Positions 1 to 11,145 of a stretch of 64,000 bases of DNA are shown piece after piece (position 1 is the first letter of the stretch; the number at the start of each line of letters is the position of its first letter). The position numbers and the translations under genes are program-made. The notes below the pieces were generated by a model, which was not told where the DNA came from, ran no database searches, and saw only the letters and a program-made list of their open reading frames with translations. The DNA comes from Lonicera japonica. Its lineage: Eukaryota > Streptophyta > Magnoliopsida > Dipsacales > Caprifoliaceae. The stretch is taken from positions 3,286,001-3,350,000 of the forward strand of contig CM038464.1 of NCBI GenBank assembly GCA_021464415.1, given 5' to 3'.

Positions 1-840
1 GACATTGGCTGATGTTAAAGCACGCATTCAAAAGAAATTGCAGGTTCCAGATGAGGAGTTTTTTAAGGTATTTTTTGGCCTTTCCAGATATATTTTATTC
101 TCTAGATTTTGACATATGTAAGTTTGGTTCCTCTTAGGGGTTTATTTTATTTTTTATCTTTTAATTTGAAATCCTTTTTGGCTCTCAGTGGAAATTTGCA
201 TTTTTGTCTTTGGGTCGCCCCGAGTACCTTCAGGACCTGGACATAGTGTCCACTCGTTTTCAGGTGTGTACTTCCGTCTCCCGCAAACCCATTCACATAG
301 TGTGATCTGTTTTTGAAATTTGACTTGGGTGGTATCTAAATAGTGCATGATATATAAACGTTTGTGTATGTTTCTCATAGTGACTTTTAAAAATTTTGCT
401 GTCAGAGAAGAGATGTTTATGGTGCTTGGGAGCAGTACCTTGGTTTAGAGCACCCTGACAATGCTCCCAAAAGGTCATATGCAGCCCATCAGGTAATTAA
501 CTTGGAATGGCGTCAAGTAGCTATATATACATATATATAGTTTTTGGTTTTCTTTCTTTCTTTTTGGGCTGGGGGGTAGGTGTTTGGGGGAGGGGATGGT
601 GGTTATATTTTTTTTGGTAAAAAGTAACTGTTAAAACATATTAGAGTCAACTTGGCTTCATGAAGTATACCTACATGCTATTAATACTCGGAGAATACAA
701 GTTGATATACGTACTACTATCCATAACAGAAAGCAGCAACAATAAAAGAGGCCGTCCAAAGTCATTTAACACTTGATTGACTTACTTTGATTTTGCAGAA
801 TCGACACACATTTGAGAAGCCGGTGAAAATTTATAATTAG
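1..840 (+). CDS. UBP12/UBP13-like: Ubiquitin C-terminal hydrolase UBP12/UBP13-like, last four coding exons (5' partial)
   Basis: This is the C-terminal end of a large deubiquitinase that removes ubiquitin from substrates in nucleus and cytoplasm; in Arabidopsis UBP12/13 act in clock, flowering and hormone signalling. Four exons read in phase 0: 1-67, 189-263, 406-492 and 799-840, all with GT donors and AG acceptors. They encode 89 residues ending in NRHTFEKPVKIYN and TAG. RRDVYGAWEQYLGLEH and the final KPVKIYN match the UBP12/13 C-terminus as I remember it. This part is the ubiquitin-like/ICP0-binding tail; the MATH and catalytic domains lie upstream of the window. No lesion is visible, so the gene is probably functional. 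It is the only single-copy-looking housekeeping gene here and anchors the left side of the TE-rich region. Confidence 0.93.
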
Positions 841-1600
841 GGGAAAAGGTCAGCTGACCCTGCGGCAGTATGTTGGCTAAATGGTAACCCTTACAGGCGG
901 CACATGTGGCTTTATGGAAAAACTGAAAGCAGTAACCACAAAAGTTGAAGCCAGCAGTGAGACAATGTGAGATGTAGGTATTATTTTGATAGATTTTGTA
1001 ATTTTTTCTTCTTTTGATTATAGGGTGGCGATCATATGCAGCGTGTCCTACCTCCATATTCTGGACCAACCTCTTTCTCTCAACTCTTCAAGCACCCAGC
1101 AGCGGGGTTCAGGTAGTTAGGTGGTATTTCCATCTTTCGTTCCATTTGTAATTTAAGCATATGGATAAGATAAGATTTTGGGGCTAGGGTTGTAGAGGGG
1201 TATAGATGTGTGTGTTTTTAACCCTTTTTTAAGTTATAATTTTGTTTCCCATTGTAGTAGTTCTCCCATTTGGTTTTGTCCTAGGTGAATTAGAGATCGA
1301 GGGATTTGTATATTTTGCTTGCTTTTGGTTATTGATCTTGGGGTTTACCTTATTTGTGCAAAGGAAATAGCAATTTGCTCGTTCTCATATGGCAGATTGC
1401 CTCCTTGTTCCAAAGTATACTGACTGTCGAATTAAAACAAAAATGGACAACTAGCACCTCCTCTTTTGAGATGGCCTTCATAAATGGAATATTTAGTTTG
1501 ATTAAAACAAAAATAAAATTTGAAATTAAAGACGTGCGGAAGTTTTCTAGTATGCGGGATTGGAGTGGAAACTAAGTCGAGCTGGATACATTGTTATTCC
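841..1600 (+). other. Probable 3' UTR and downstream flank of the UBP12/13-like gene
   Basis: No coding potential follows the TAG at 838-840. The first 250-300 bases are less AT-rich than the DNA beyond and are likely 3' UTR. The polyadenylation site cannot be fixed by eye. From about 1600 to 2229 the DNA is AT-rich and I recognise nothing in it. Confidence 0.45.
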
Positions 1601-2229
1601 TCCAATTTTGAAGGCGTTAACAAAAGAATAATATATATTGGGCATCTGTTTTTATATTCAATGTTTTATTACACATATTAGTTATTTCAAATTAAGTTAG
1701 CAATTAATTTTATTTTTTAACAATAAAGTAATATTAGTTTTATTGGGAACAAATTTTATCTGCTTTAATTAAATTTTATTTTGTGCCCCAACTACCAAAA
1801 AGTACTCTACTTGCACTTCGCGACTTAGACAATGTACACTTGTTTTTGGCATTTTGGCAATAGTGTTATCTTTGTTTTCAAAAAATACATTCGTACGTTA
1901 GCCCCAACATAATTGCGTTAACTATTTAATGAAATGTCACAAATTTTGCTTACTCAATTGCCAAACAGGGATTAAATCTCAGCATTATTACAAAAAAAAT
2001 ATATTTTTTTTCAAATAAACCCAACAAAGCATATGATTACTGAGGTTTAAATTCATTCTATGAAACCCCATAATCTTTTTTTATTATTCTCTTATTTAAA
2101 TCATCTCTGTTTATTCTCTCTCGAATTCTTTACTTCAATTTCTTGGGAAACTTATTTAATGTCCTAACCTATGTAATAATTTGTTTCGTAAAGGAATGGG
2201 AGATCAATAACTTCGATTAAAGAAAACAG

Positions 2230-4810
2230 GTTCTTGGCATGTTTTAGTGAAGAACTCGTAATTAGATATTTGGCCACCAACGATGATGATTCTCTTGCCA
2301 GGGAGAATTTGGACAGCGACTTGAAAGAGGTCACCATTTGCCTCTTTTCTACCATCGAAAACACTGAGGAGGCTATTGGGGCTTACACCAAATACCTGAG
2401 CATTATGTCTGTCTTCTCCATCCTCTCCACGTTCTCAGTGCCGAATATTCCCATATTTAGGAATAGATACCAAATCCCTGACGGGGTGAGAATCAGAGCT
2501 TTTGGTCTCGATGAGAGGGCTTGCTGTTTCTTGCCCGGAAAGGTGTGCTTTTACGAGTCCGTTTTCCTATGGACGACCAATTGAGGGAGCTTTTGGCTAC
2601 CCTTAACCTCGTGCCATCACAAGTCCCCCCCCAAACATGTGGAGCTGTCTGATTGGGTCTATTCTAATCTTCAGGACTATATATGCAGGGAGCCACTAGA
2701 TTTCTATCGATGAGTTCTTAACTCTATTCCAGTGCAAGGACGGCAGGGGTAGGAATAGATGAACCTTTAGTTGCTCTTCCCAAATGGGAGCTTCTAAGCT
2801 CATTCACGACCTCCCTAGTAGTATATCCAATTGGAAGAAGAGGTTCTTCTTCGTGTCCGGCTCCAGCTGGGAGCACTAGCCAGGGTGCCTCAGCGTAATT
2901 GACCTCAAGGCTTAGTTCACTGATCCTGCCCCTATTCGTAAGTGCTCGAGCTCTTATTTATTTTCCTTTATATATAAGTCTTGCATGAGCCGTATGTTAT
3001 TTTGTTCTGGCGTTTGCAGAGAGGAGGTCCACGATCGTGTCCCATGAGTATATAAAGGACGCTGAGAGGTTCTCGGTGAAAAACTATACTGCGCTCACTA
3101 CTCCAAAGATGTTGTGGCACTTCGATCTGGGACCCAGACCCAACAACATGGACTTTGCCATCCAAACTGTGGCGGGGAGCTTAAGAGTCCCTTCGTGGCA
3201 CTCGTTGACACGTCCTCGTCTACTACCACCATCACCACCAAAGCTTCTAAAGAAGGATCCACCGTTTCCTCGGTGGTTGAGGAGATAGAGGAGGATGAGG
3301 AGGTATGAAGACTTTAAAGGAGGAAGTCCAAGCAATCAGCAGGCGTCCCTACAAAAGGCGCTTCTATAATCATTACTCTTTTACGCTAAATTCCTTTCTC
3401 GCCCTCTTCGAGTAAGTTTCTTCCCTCCTCAAGCTCTTTTATCACTCTTATGGAACTTTTCTCACTTGTCCTGACACGTTTTGTTTTGTTTGTTGCAGAC
3501 TTACCTTTGGCAATCAACCCTGAGAGGGTGATTAAGAGGAAAAGAATTCTTCACAGATGTCTTTCTGCTGCCAAGAAATCCAAGGCCAGTGAGGGAGTCT
3601 ATGTCCTTGTTTTCATCCCTCAAACAGACGAAGATGTGGTGCCGACTTTTGACTAAGGTGCGGAGGAGGAAAGAGGTGTCAGCTCGTTTGTGAAGCTGAT
3701 GACCAACCCCCTCACATCTCTCTAGCCTCTAATCCTGCAAGAAATAGGGTTGGAGAGGGTCGAAGAGCTCTAAGACGATGATATCCATGTCCTTTCACCA
3801 GGCAGGACCTCTCCTATCAGACAACTTACAAGCAGGTGGTCTCTGACGAGGAGGACGTACAAAAGCTCGATCCTGTCGAAGCTCAAAAGCAGTTTGCCTT
3901 TAGAGGTGCCTCCAGCTCTGCTAGCCCTAGAACCAATGGAGACGGAACAAAGTTCTTCATCCCCAGGCTAACTTTGCCCCCTTGGGTGGGGGCATGCTCC
4001 AAAATGCAATGGAAGCAGGGGTTAACCAAGTAGCCGATGAGTATGGTTATCACATGAGCCGGATAACATCTACACTCTCCTTTTTCTTTTGTAACCTTAT
4101 CTCATATGTCGAGCCCCTAATAATGGTCTGTTCTTTGTTAGGCCATTTCCTTCTTTTATTCTACCCTTCACATAGTTAAGAAGGGAACCGGTTACTGGCA
4201 TCTTTTTGCTGAGTTGGAGAATTGCAAGAAGGACCTCCACGAGCTTCGAGGTGATTTTAACAGGGTGTCGATCTGAGTCGATGGACGAAGAAAGAGTCTG
4301 CAAACCTGAGGGCTGCTCTGAATGAGGCACAAAGGGCCGTTGAGCTCGAGTGCCAAGGGTGGGAGGAGGCCCAGAAGCTCATGGAGCTCGAGCGCGAAGT
4401 GAGATAAAAGGCCGGCATCAAAGAGCTTCAGGCTAAATTGGCTGCCAAGAAAGAGGAGTTATCTGCTATCTTCCACCAGTATGAGGCCTTGAAGAATCAA
4501 GTCTCAGAGGTGAAGAAGGAAGCTAAAGACCTCAGAGACTCCATGCTTGCCATTGAGCTTCAAGCTTTGGAAAGCTTATGCGCTTAAGGAGGACCACTGG
4601 CCAAGATCAGTGATGCATACGGCTAGCTTGTTCAAATGCCAATAGCTCGCTCTGGACCAACAGGATAACATCGAAGGGATCGAGCTCCCCACTGATGCAG
4701 GTGTAACTCCTGAGCTCGAGGCCAAAATTTTGAAAAAAAGGGGGGATGTTCTCGCTATCCTTCAGTTAATTACGGATGATGAGCCTGAGCTTTTGAAGAA
4801 ATGAAAGATT
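2230..4810 (+). pseudogene. Antisense extra ORF of the Gypsy element (Transposase_28-like), degraded
   Basis: Broken plus-strand reading frames. The first (2234-2584) includes PDGVRIRAFGLDERACCF and KVCFYESVF. This pattern is typical of the plant 'putative gypsy type transposon' domain (Transposase_28, PF04195 from memory). Later pieces include a stretch like KKRFFFVSGSSWE near 2835-2880, a basic/serine-rich middle part (3450-4030) and a charged coiled-coil-like part (about 4200-4800, rich in K, E, L and A). These are the usual successive parts of such proteins. There are several stops and frameshifts. A 13-base G run (4855-4867) lies just beyond. The function of this protein is unknown even in intact elements. 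Confidence 0.6.
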
Positions 4811-5584
4811 GGGAAGCCTTCGCCTTCTAGAGATGGAGCTGATAATGACGACGTGGGGGGGGGGGGGTGCTCAGTAGGATTAGTTTATGTAATTTGTAGG
4901 ATTTCTTGCTTTCTTTTTGTAATAGAAGTTTTTGGACCTTTGTAATCGTTTCTCTTTATCAATAAAATAAAGAAGTTTGCTTTGAAAAGTGTTTGTTGCT
5001 TGTTTTACTTAGCCTTAATTCTTGTCATTTTCTTTTGTCTAAGCTGTTATGTGAGATCTAATGAGCTCTATTGATACTCTAATACCCCCACAACTTAAAA
5101 AAAAGTGAAGCATAATTAAGTAGGAAAAACAATACGCCTTAAAAGAGGTTTTTTCCCATATTCACAAGAAGTCAGTGACCTGTAACTCGTTGAACTGGTT
5201 GTTCTTGGATCTCCTAGTACAAATAGAGGTCTTATCACTTTGGTTAAGCTTATAAGAGTTATGCCTCCCTAGACTTTAAGCAAAATATACTGAGAGCTCT
5301 CAGATGTCATTTGAACTCCTCAGTGTGTAAATGTGCTTATTGAACCAGTTGATTACTACACCGACCTCTTTAGAAGAGGAATTATTCAGTTCTCAGCAGG
5401 CCTGTATTAAGGTCCTTTTATGCTTTGTGACTGACCTATATGGTAATATGAATTTCTTCGAAGCTCTTGGTGTTTTAAAAGGAAAATTTATGCTTTTTGG
5501 CTAAGTCTTAAGTAGTGTCATTCCCTCTTCTGACTTAGAAAAATTATAGGAATTTTCTCATTTGTTACCAGGCCTTTTCAATTA

Positions 5585-5895
5585 AAAAACTGATCTCTTT
5601 GTGGGAGGTTTTTGGCAGAGTGTAAATGAGCTCAGTGAGCTGGGCACTTACTAAACTGATCTCTTTGTGGTAGGATTTTTGCAGTGTGTAAGTGAGCTCA
5701 ATGAGCTAAACACTTACTAAACTGATCTCTTTGTGAGAGGATTTTTGCAAAGTGTAAGTGAGCTCAGCTGGACACTTACTAAATTGATCTCTTTGTGAGA
5801 GGATTTTTGCAGAGTGCAAGATTTTTGTAGAGTGCAAATCAGTTCAGTGAGCTGGGCACTTATTAAACTAATTTCTTTGTGAGCAGATTTTGGGA
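5585..5895. repeat. About five tandem copies of a ~66-bp unit in the Gypsy 3' region
   Basis: A unit beginning near CTGATCTCTTTGTG recurs at 5590, 5656, 5722, 5784 and 5868, each followed by GAGCTCAG-like and CACTTACTAAA-like parts. Spacings are 66, 66, 62 and 84. Tandem arrays between pol and the 3' LTR are known in Ogre/Tat elements and can seed satellite DNA. The flanking stretches 4890-5584 and 5896-6250 belong to the same untranslated region; I see no gene in them. Confidence 0.85.
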
Positions 5896-6249
5896 GAGTA
5901 CACTTTACAATCAATGAAATACTATAACAATTTTTTTTATACATTTTTCTTGGAAACAACTATTACAAAGGTACAATACATTTTAGTTCAAGGATAGCAT
6001 TTTTTGAGGTGTATTATATTCCATGGTCTCATGAGCTCTATGCCGCTTAAGGTTTTCAGATAGTAGGTATGAGGTCGGCTGACCTTGGTGACTACGTAGG
6101 GACTTTACCATTTAACAGTGAGCATGTCGTGTTTAGAAATTTTGGTGGTTAGAATAACCTTTCAGAGTACTAAGTCACCCACGTTTAGACTTTTGTGTTT
6201 GACCATTTTGTTGTAACTTTTGACCATGCTCATTTTATAGGCATATTCT

Positions 6250-7030
6250 CTGATTCAAGCTTGCTTTCTTTTTTCTTCAAGGAAGTCTAAATTGGCCAGC
6301 AGGCCTTCATTGTTACGAGCTAGATCATGATGGTTGATTACGTACGTTGGCACTTCTATCTCCATTAGAATGACTGCTTCAGTCCCATAGGTCAGGAGAA
6401 AGGAGTTTTGTTGGTTGGACCTCGAATGGTGGTCCTGTAGGCCCATAAAACTGATGAGAGCTCTTTAGATCAATTTTTCTTAGCATCATCAAGTCTTTTC
6501 TTCAACGAGCTAAGTAGGGTTCTGTTGGTGACCTCTGCTTGGCCATTGGCTTGAGGATGGACATGGGAGCTGTAATGGTTTTCAATCTCACGTCCTTCGC
6601 AGAAGTCTCTAAAGAGATCGCAATCGAATTATTTTTCATTGTTAGTGATTAGCACTTTTGGGAGACCAAAACGACATATGATGCTTTGCCATATAAAACT
6701 CTGAATTTTCATGGTGGTGATTGTGGTCAGTGCTTTTGTCTCAGCCCACTTGATGAAATAATCAATTGCCACCACTGCAAATTTGGTTTGTCCTTTACCC
6801 AAGGAGAAAGGTCCAACTATGTTTATGCCCCACTGAGATAAGGGCCAAGGACTGCTGACAGGGGTCATGAGCTTTGCTGGGAGCTGCTAGACGTTGGCGA
6901 ATCGTTGGCATTTGTCACATTTTTTCACCAACTCTTTAACGTCTTGCAGGATGGTGGGCCAGAAGTAGCCCTGTCTGCCAATTTTAAGAGCTAATGAGCG
7001 AGCTGCTGAATGCCCTCCACATAAACTTTC
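6250..7030 (-). pseudogene. Gypsy integrase remnant
   Basis: On the minus strand, about 7030-6869 encodes an HHCC-type zinc-finger region with KCDKCQRFANV. This runs into the catalytic core at 6868-6629 (SQWGINIVGPF, FAVVAIDYFIKWAETKAL, FGLPKVLITNNEK) and a C-terminal part at 6446-6255 (LTYGTEAVILMEIEVPTY). The core keeps the D of VVAIDYF, but the second position, usually DN(G/A), reads NN. Together with frame breaks this means the enzyme is dead. Confidence 0.75.
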
Positions 7031-7234
7031 AAGGATTTCTAGTAGTGTGGCTTAGGTTTGGTGAGGGTGTAGGCAAAGTAAGAACGGAATGATGTACCCT
7101 CTCTTGTACAGCGTGGCCTCAATGACCACATATCTGTTAAAAATATACTTTATTCTTTTGGCCATCTTCTTATCTTTCGGAAGAGCTCCGCTCGTGAGGT
7201 AGTCCAGAATTGGATTAATCTAACACTTACAGAC

Positions 7235-7900
7235 CTATACTGGGGCAGTGTCGAGTTCTATAAGCTTATCGATGGCCTTTCTTTCCAGGTATTCTATGTG
7301 AACACCACACGGTACCTTTGTGGATGAGGCAAGTTTGGCTAAGCGACCTGTTTTGTTGTTCTGGACTCGTGGGACTTTAACGAAGACCAAACTCGAGTAT
7401 TTTTGAGCTGCTGCCTTAGCCAGATATGCAGCCATGTGATTTTTTTAGCCACGTTGTTTCCAAGTATTTGACCAACCACTACTGCGGAATCGTTGTAGAC
7501 CACCATTTGTTTTACTTCTAGATCATCAGTTATTCTCAGTCTTGAAATAATGGCTTCATATTTAGCCTTATTGTTGGAGACATTGAAGAGGAATTTAAGG
7601 GCTATCTCCAGGGTATTAGCCTCAGGAGTGATCAGTACCAAGCCAACTTCAGAACCTTGCAAGTTAGATGCTCCATCTGCGTGGAATATCTATATAAGAA
7701 TTTCTTGTAGCAAGTTCAGAGAGGTGGGGTCGAGGTACTTAGGTCCAAAGGTGGCAGCAGCTCTGGTGGCTTAAGGATCAGCTCTTCACTATACGTGAAC
7801 TCTGCAATGAAGTTTGCTACATCATGTCCTTTAATTGAAGTCCGAAGTTTGTAACTGATTACGAACTGTCCGAGCTCTACATCCCATATGTCTAGCACAC
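7235..7900 (-). pseudogene. Gypsy RNase H remnant
   Basis: Minus-strand pieces read WDVELGQFVISYKLRTSIKG and DVANFIAEFT (the tether before RNase H), then SEVGLVLITPEANTLEIAL, NNKAKYEAIISRLR and VVVYNDSAVVVGQI. These follow the plant Gypsy RNase H pattern. The conserved acidic residue of NEAEYEAL is lysine here (NKAKYEA), so activity is unlikely. The frame is broken by indels. Confidence 0.75.
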
Positions 7901-7922
7901 GAAACTCTGCAATAGTGGTGAT

Positions 7923-8393
7923 CTATTTCAGAGCAGTTCCAAGAGTTACAGCAAGCTTGATGGTCTTCAGAGACTTGGTCTTTTCCCTAAAAAAACCAAC
8001 TAAGGTGACTGTTAAAAGGGTCAGATGCTCAGTTATGAGGCCCATGTGGACATTGTGATTGTCCACCATTGCTTTTATTACCAAAGGGTCATCATGTGGG
8101 AACTCTACCCCATTCATGTCTTTATCTGTGAATACGATCTCTTTGACATTGTATTTCACCATTTTGGTAGGTATAAAGTTGAAGCATTTTGCCCCCAAAT
8201 TTGAGGATTTAACTTTCCTGATGTAGGTCCTTTTGGACTTGTTGCTGTTTTTAGAGTTAGAGAAGTCCCCCTCGATCATGAAGATTTCATTTTCATGCTC
8301 ATTTCCTTTAGATTTTGTGGGGACTTCATTCTTCTTGTCCACATATTGACAGAACTGCCCCATCTGGATGAATTTCTCAATCTCTTCCTTCAA
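7923..8393 (-). pseudogene. Gypsy gag-protease linker and protease region remnant
   Basis: One open frame of 156 residues includes YNVKEIVFTDKDMNGVEFP, DDPLVIKAMVDNHNVH and then FFREKTKSLKTIKLAVTLGT. It parallels the second element at 13236-13931. The active-site segment (DTGA-type) between NHNVH and the downstream part is missing, so the protease is inactive. The frame stops at the point where RT sequence should begin. Confidence 0.65.
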
Positions 8394-8649
8394 TTTTCAG
8401 TAATCTTATGTCTCATGGCCATGGTCCTTATGGTACTGGCAATACTTTGTTGTATCCCTCTTCTTATCAGATGTCTTTATCTTTTGATCTTTCGGGATCT
8501 GCCCTGGTTCAACTGGGCATATACTTCACCCAAAGGAGCTGTTATAGGGGTAAACAGTTGGCGAGCTTGGCTTTCACTGGTTTCGAACTTATTCAATTCT
8601 TTTTTGCCCTTCTTACGCTATCTCTCTTGACCACGGGGTGGACTGTGGC

Positions 8650-9901
8650 TCCTCTGGCGCTTGGGGGATGGTAAGAGGGCTGACAAACATGATAGGTCTC
8701 ATGCTTGTAGAGTTTCCTCCTCGTCAATCTGCTTATTGACCTCGTCCAAGAGCTCGGACATGGTTTTGGGAGCTAATCTTGCCAAAGTTATGAGGTAATA
8801 AAGGGAGTTCACCCCTTCCATAAAGGTTACCACCGCTACCCATTTATTGAGATTTGTGATCATAAGGCTTTCTTGGTTAAAGTGGCATGCGTACTCCTTC
8901 AAACTCTCTATTGACCCCTGTTTGATGGTGAAGAGATGAGTGGAGGATTTGGAATGCTTTCGAGTTCCAAAAAAATGGGAGATGAACTTAGTGCCGAGTT
9001 CCTGCGAATTTTGAATCGATCCCGGGAGTAGGCTATTGCACCACATTTGGGCTAGTCCCTTAAGAGTGGTGATAAAAGCTTTGCACACCACGTCATCCGG
9101 GATATTGTAAAGTCCCATCATGTTTCGTACTACTGCTAATAGTCTACAGGGTCGGTGCTCCCATCATAGGATTCTAGTGTTGAGAGTTTAAATTTTTTCG
9201 GAACTTGACAACTTAGGATATGCTCGATAAATAAACTTTATCATTTCGGCCTCACCAAAACTGCGGTCGAGCTGCCTCTCAGCTGACCCATTGATTTTAT
9301 CATCTCAGATACTTGAGCTCGTACTTCTATCATTAGCCTTTTTTGGGCCTCTTCCATCGGCTCTTGGTGCGATATCCTGTCGAACATTTACCCCCGGGCT
9401 ATGGCGTCTGCCTCACGGTGAGGGGTTCAGGCTAGAGGGAGTGGAGGTCGAGCTCTTCTACTATGGCTTTGCTGTCTCGAGGCCCCCTTCAAACGTCTTT
9501 GGCGGACCAAATGCACCTGCGGGTTCCTCGGTGGTGGAGGAAGAAGTGTGGCTACGACCTCCTCATAGGAAGATTCTCTCATAGAGCTGGACCGACCATA
9601 TTCGAACTCCCTGGTTCTGCTGCGGCTTCCCTTAGATTCTCTACCCTGGTTTACGAGTCTTTGCCTGGCTGGGACTCGTGGTAGGATTGGGGGAGCTCCC
9701 GTAGTTATGAAGGCTGTGGCCGATCTGTTCCTCGAACTGACCGGAGGCATCTCCCTTTGGGCTATGAGCCTGTCAATCTGAATTTGGAGAGCAGTCTGCT
9801 ACTCCTATAAAGGTTATGAGCCTGTTAATCTGGATTTGGAGAGCAGCTTGCTGCTCTTGTAAGGCCAACAGAGGATATGGTTGGGTATTTCTGGAAGACA
9901 T
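8650..9901 (-). pseudogene. Gypsy gag remnant
   Basis: A minus-strand start at 9901 gives MSSRNTQPYPLLALQEQQAA. An arginine- and proline-rich section follows. Then at 9121-8699 comes a retrotransposon gag domain (PF03732 pattern): FITTLKGLAQMWCNSLLPGS, FGTRKHSKSS, SIESLKEYACHFNQESL, and a tail matching the usual LDEVNKQIDEEE. Frameshifts separate the parts. Gag would form the virus-like particle in an intact element. Confidence 0.7.
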
Positions 9902-9960
9902 GGTAATTATTAGTAGTGTGTTTTTGTTAGAAAAAGAGTGTATATGAGTTGAGAACATGT

Positions 9961-9980
9961 CGTTCCTACAAACGACGCCA
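9961..9980 (-). promoter_or_regulatory. Primer-binding site of Gypsy element 1
   Basis: On the minus strand, three bases after the LTR end (9984), the sequence reads TGGCGTCGTTTGTAGGAACG. The sister element has TGGCGCCGTTTATGGGAACG at 15509-15490. The TGGCGCCGTT start is the common tRNA-3'-end complement used by plant Gypsy elements. It fixes element orientation and the inner LTR boundary. Confidence 0.7.
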
Positions 9981-9983
9981 AAC

Positions 9984-10775
9984 TGTTGGTGTTAAAAACT
10001 GAAAGGGAATTTTAGACCACATAGTCAAATGATCAGATCAAATGATTAATACAATACAATAAATGCATCAAACTAATAGAGTCGAAAGTGTATAAAGGAT
10101 GTTGGCCTCGTATGAAGATACAAGTTAGTCTTCCTTTGTAGAATAGAGTTAGGAGCTCGGTTTGCTTTATATTTATGATGAACGAACAACTATTACAAAC
10201 TTACCAAAGTCTCTCTAACTACTCTATCCTCATAATGTTACAAGAAGAGTATGCTCTAAGCCTCTATTTCTCCATTGTTTTTTTGTTATTGAATGTTTAA
10301 TTCCCTCCGTTCTTAGATTTTTCTTAGGTAGATGGATTCTAGAGTAAATGCTGGATTCTCCTTTATATATACGAGACAGAGGAAACATGTGGACGAGCTT
10401 TGTCTGCATGCCCAAGGCCATGCCTTGATCATCATCCACTCTCACCTTGTCTCTCCATGAATTCCAATGTATTAAATATGATCAGAGTGCATTTAATGAA
10501 GGTGAGGGAAGTTTTGTGGTTTTTGTAGAGTAGGTGGCAGTGGCCCATACTGTCTGTCAGAGTGACTAGGAAAGCTCCAGAGCTCGCTAGTAGAGCTCTG
10601 TCATTCGAGCTTCATAATTCGTTGTGTGGAATTAATTTTTGAGTTGGTATTTAACTATTGGGGAGTTCTGTTATTCTTGTAGTTCCAGAACAGAGCTCTA
10701 TGGAGCTCGTCCTGTTACGATCACATGTCCTCTCGCGGTTGGTTGGATAAATTAAATTATTAATTTACACCATCA
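9984..10775 (-). repeat. LTR of Gypsy element 1 (5' LTR in element orientation, 792 bp)
   Basis: On the plus strand it starts TGTTGGTGTTAAAAACTG, next to the primer-binding site, and ends TTTACACCATCA, giving matched TG/CA ends. The LTR at 15512-16301 has nearly the same length and a clearly related but diverged sequence (for example TTTTAGACCACA shortly after both starts). No partner LTR of this element remains on the left. Confidence 0.7.
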
Positions 10776-11145
10776 ATAATAATATTTTTTTATTTAATTA
10801 TGTTGTTATGCATGAACAATATCTTGTTGTTGAATAAGTGAACATGAGTAGGTACTTTTTTCAACTCTTGAGGCTAAGGATGTTCCATATACAATAAGGA
10901 AAATGATAATATGTGCCTCAAAGTCATAAGTTAATCATATTATGAATAAAAATATTAATATTTTGAATGAGAATTTGTACCTACATGACCTATAAAAAAT
11001 ATAAATATGTTATTTTTGAGTCATAAAGAAAAGAAATACGTAAAACCCTTGAAGCCGAAACATATAATAATATAGAAAATAATAATAAAGGACAATACAC
11101 GTTGCTTATAATAAAGAATACTTGTTTGGATTCATTAGTTTGCTG
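10776..11145. other. AT-rich intergenic DNA
   Basis: No gene or recognised repeat; mostly A/T runs. Confidence 0.4.

Larger units (their letters stand above)
2230..10775 (-). mobile_element. Defective Ty3/Gypsy retrotransposon (Tat-like) with antisense extra ORF region
   Basis: Read on the minus strand the order is 5' LTR (10775-9984), primer-binding site (9980-9961), gag, protease region, RNase H, integrase, a 3' region with tandem repeats, and an extra ORF region on the opposite (plus) strand. An antisense ORF downstream of pol is a known trait of Tat-lineage (Retand-like) elements. Reverse transcriptase is missing: the protease-side reading passes directly into the RNase H leader near 7900-7925. 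No 3' LTR is seen left of 2230, so that end is truncated or unrecognisable. Many frameshifts and stops make it non-autonomous. A second, differently truncated relative lies at 12740-16301. Confidence 0.8.

Noticed and set aside
1354..1575. 73-codon plus-strand frame downstream of the UBP12/13-like gene
   Set aside because: AT-rich, no recognisable motif; probably untranslated or intergenic DNA.
5570..5895. Regularly spaced repeats considered as a CRISPR-like array
   Set aside because: The whole unit repeats, with no distinct repeat and spacer parts, and it lies in a plant retrotransposon.
8295..8674. Overlapping plus-strand frames of 111 and 88 codons rich in Leu/Phe
   Set aside because: They are antisense to Gypsy gag/protease sequence whose minus-strand domains are recognisable.
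9427..9750. 107-codon Arg/Pro-rich minus-strand frame
   Set aside because: It lies within the gag polyprotein's basic linker and has no identity of its own.
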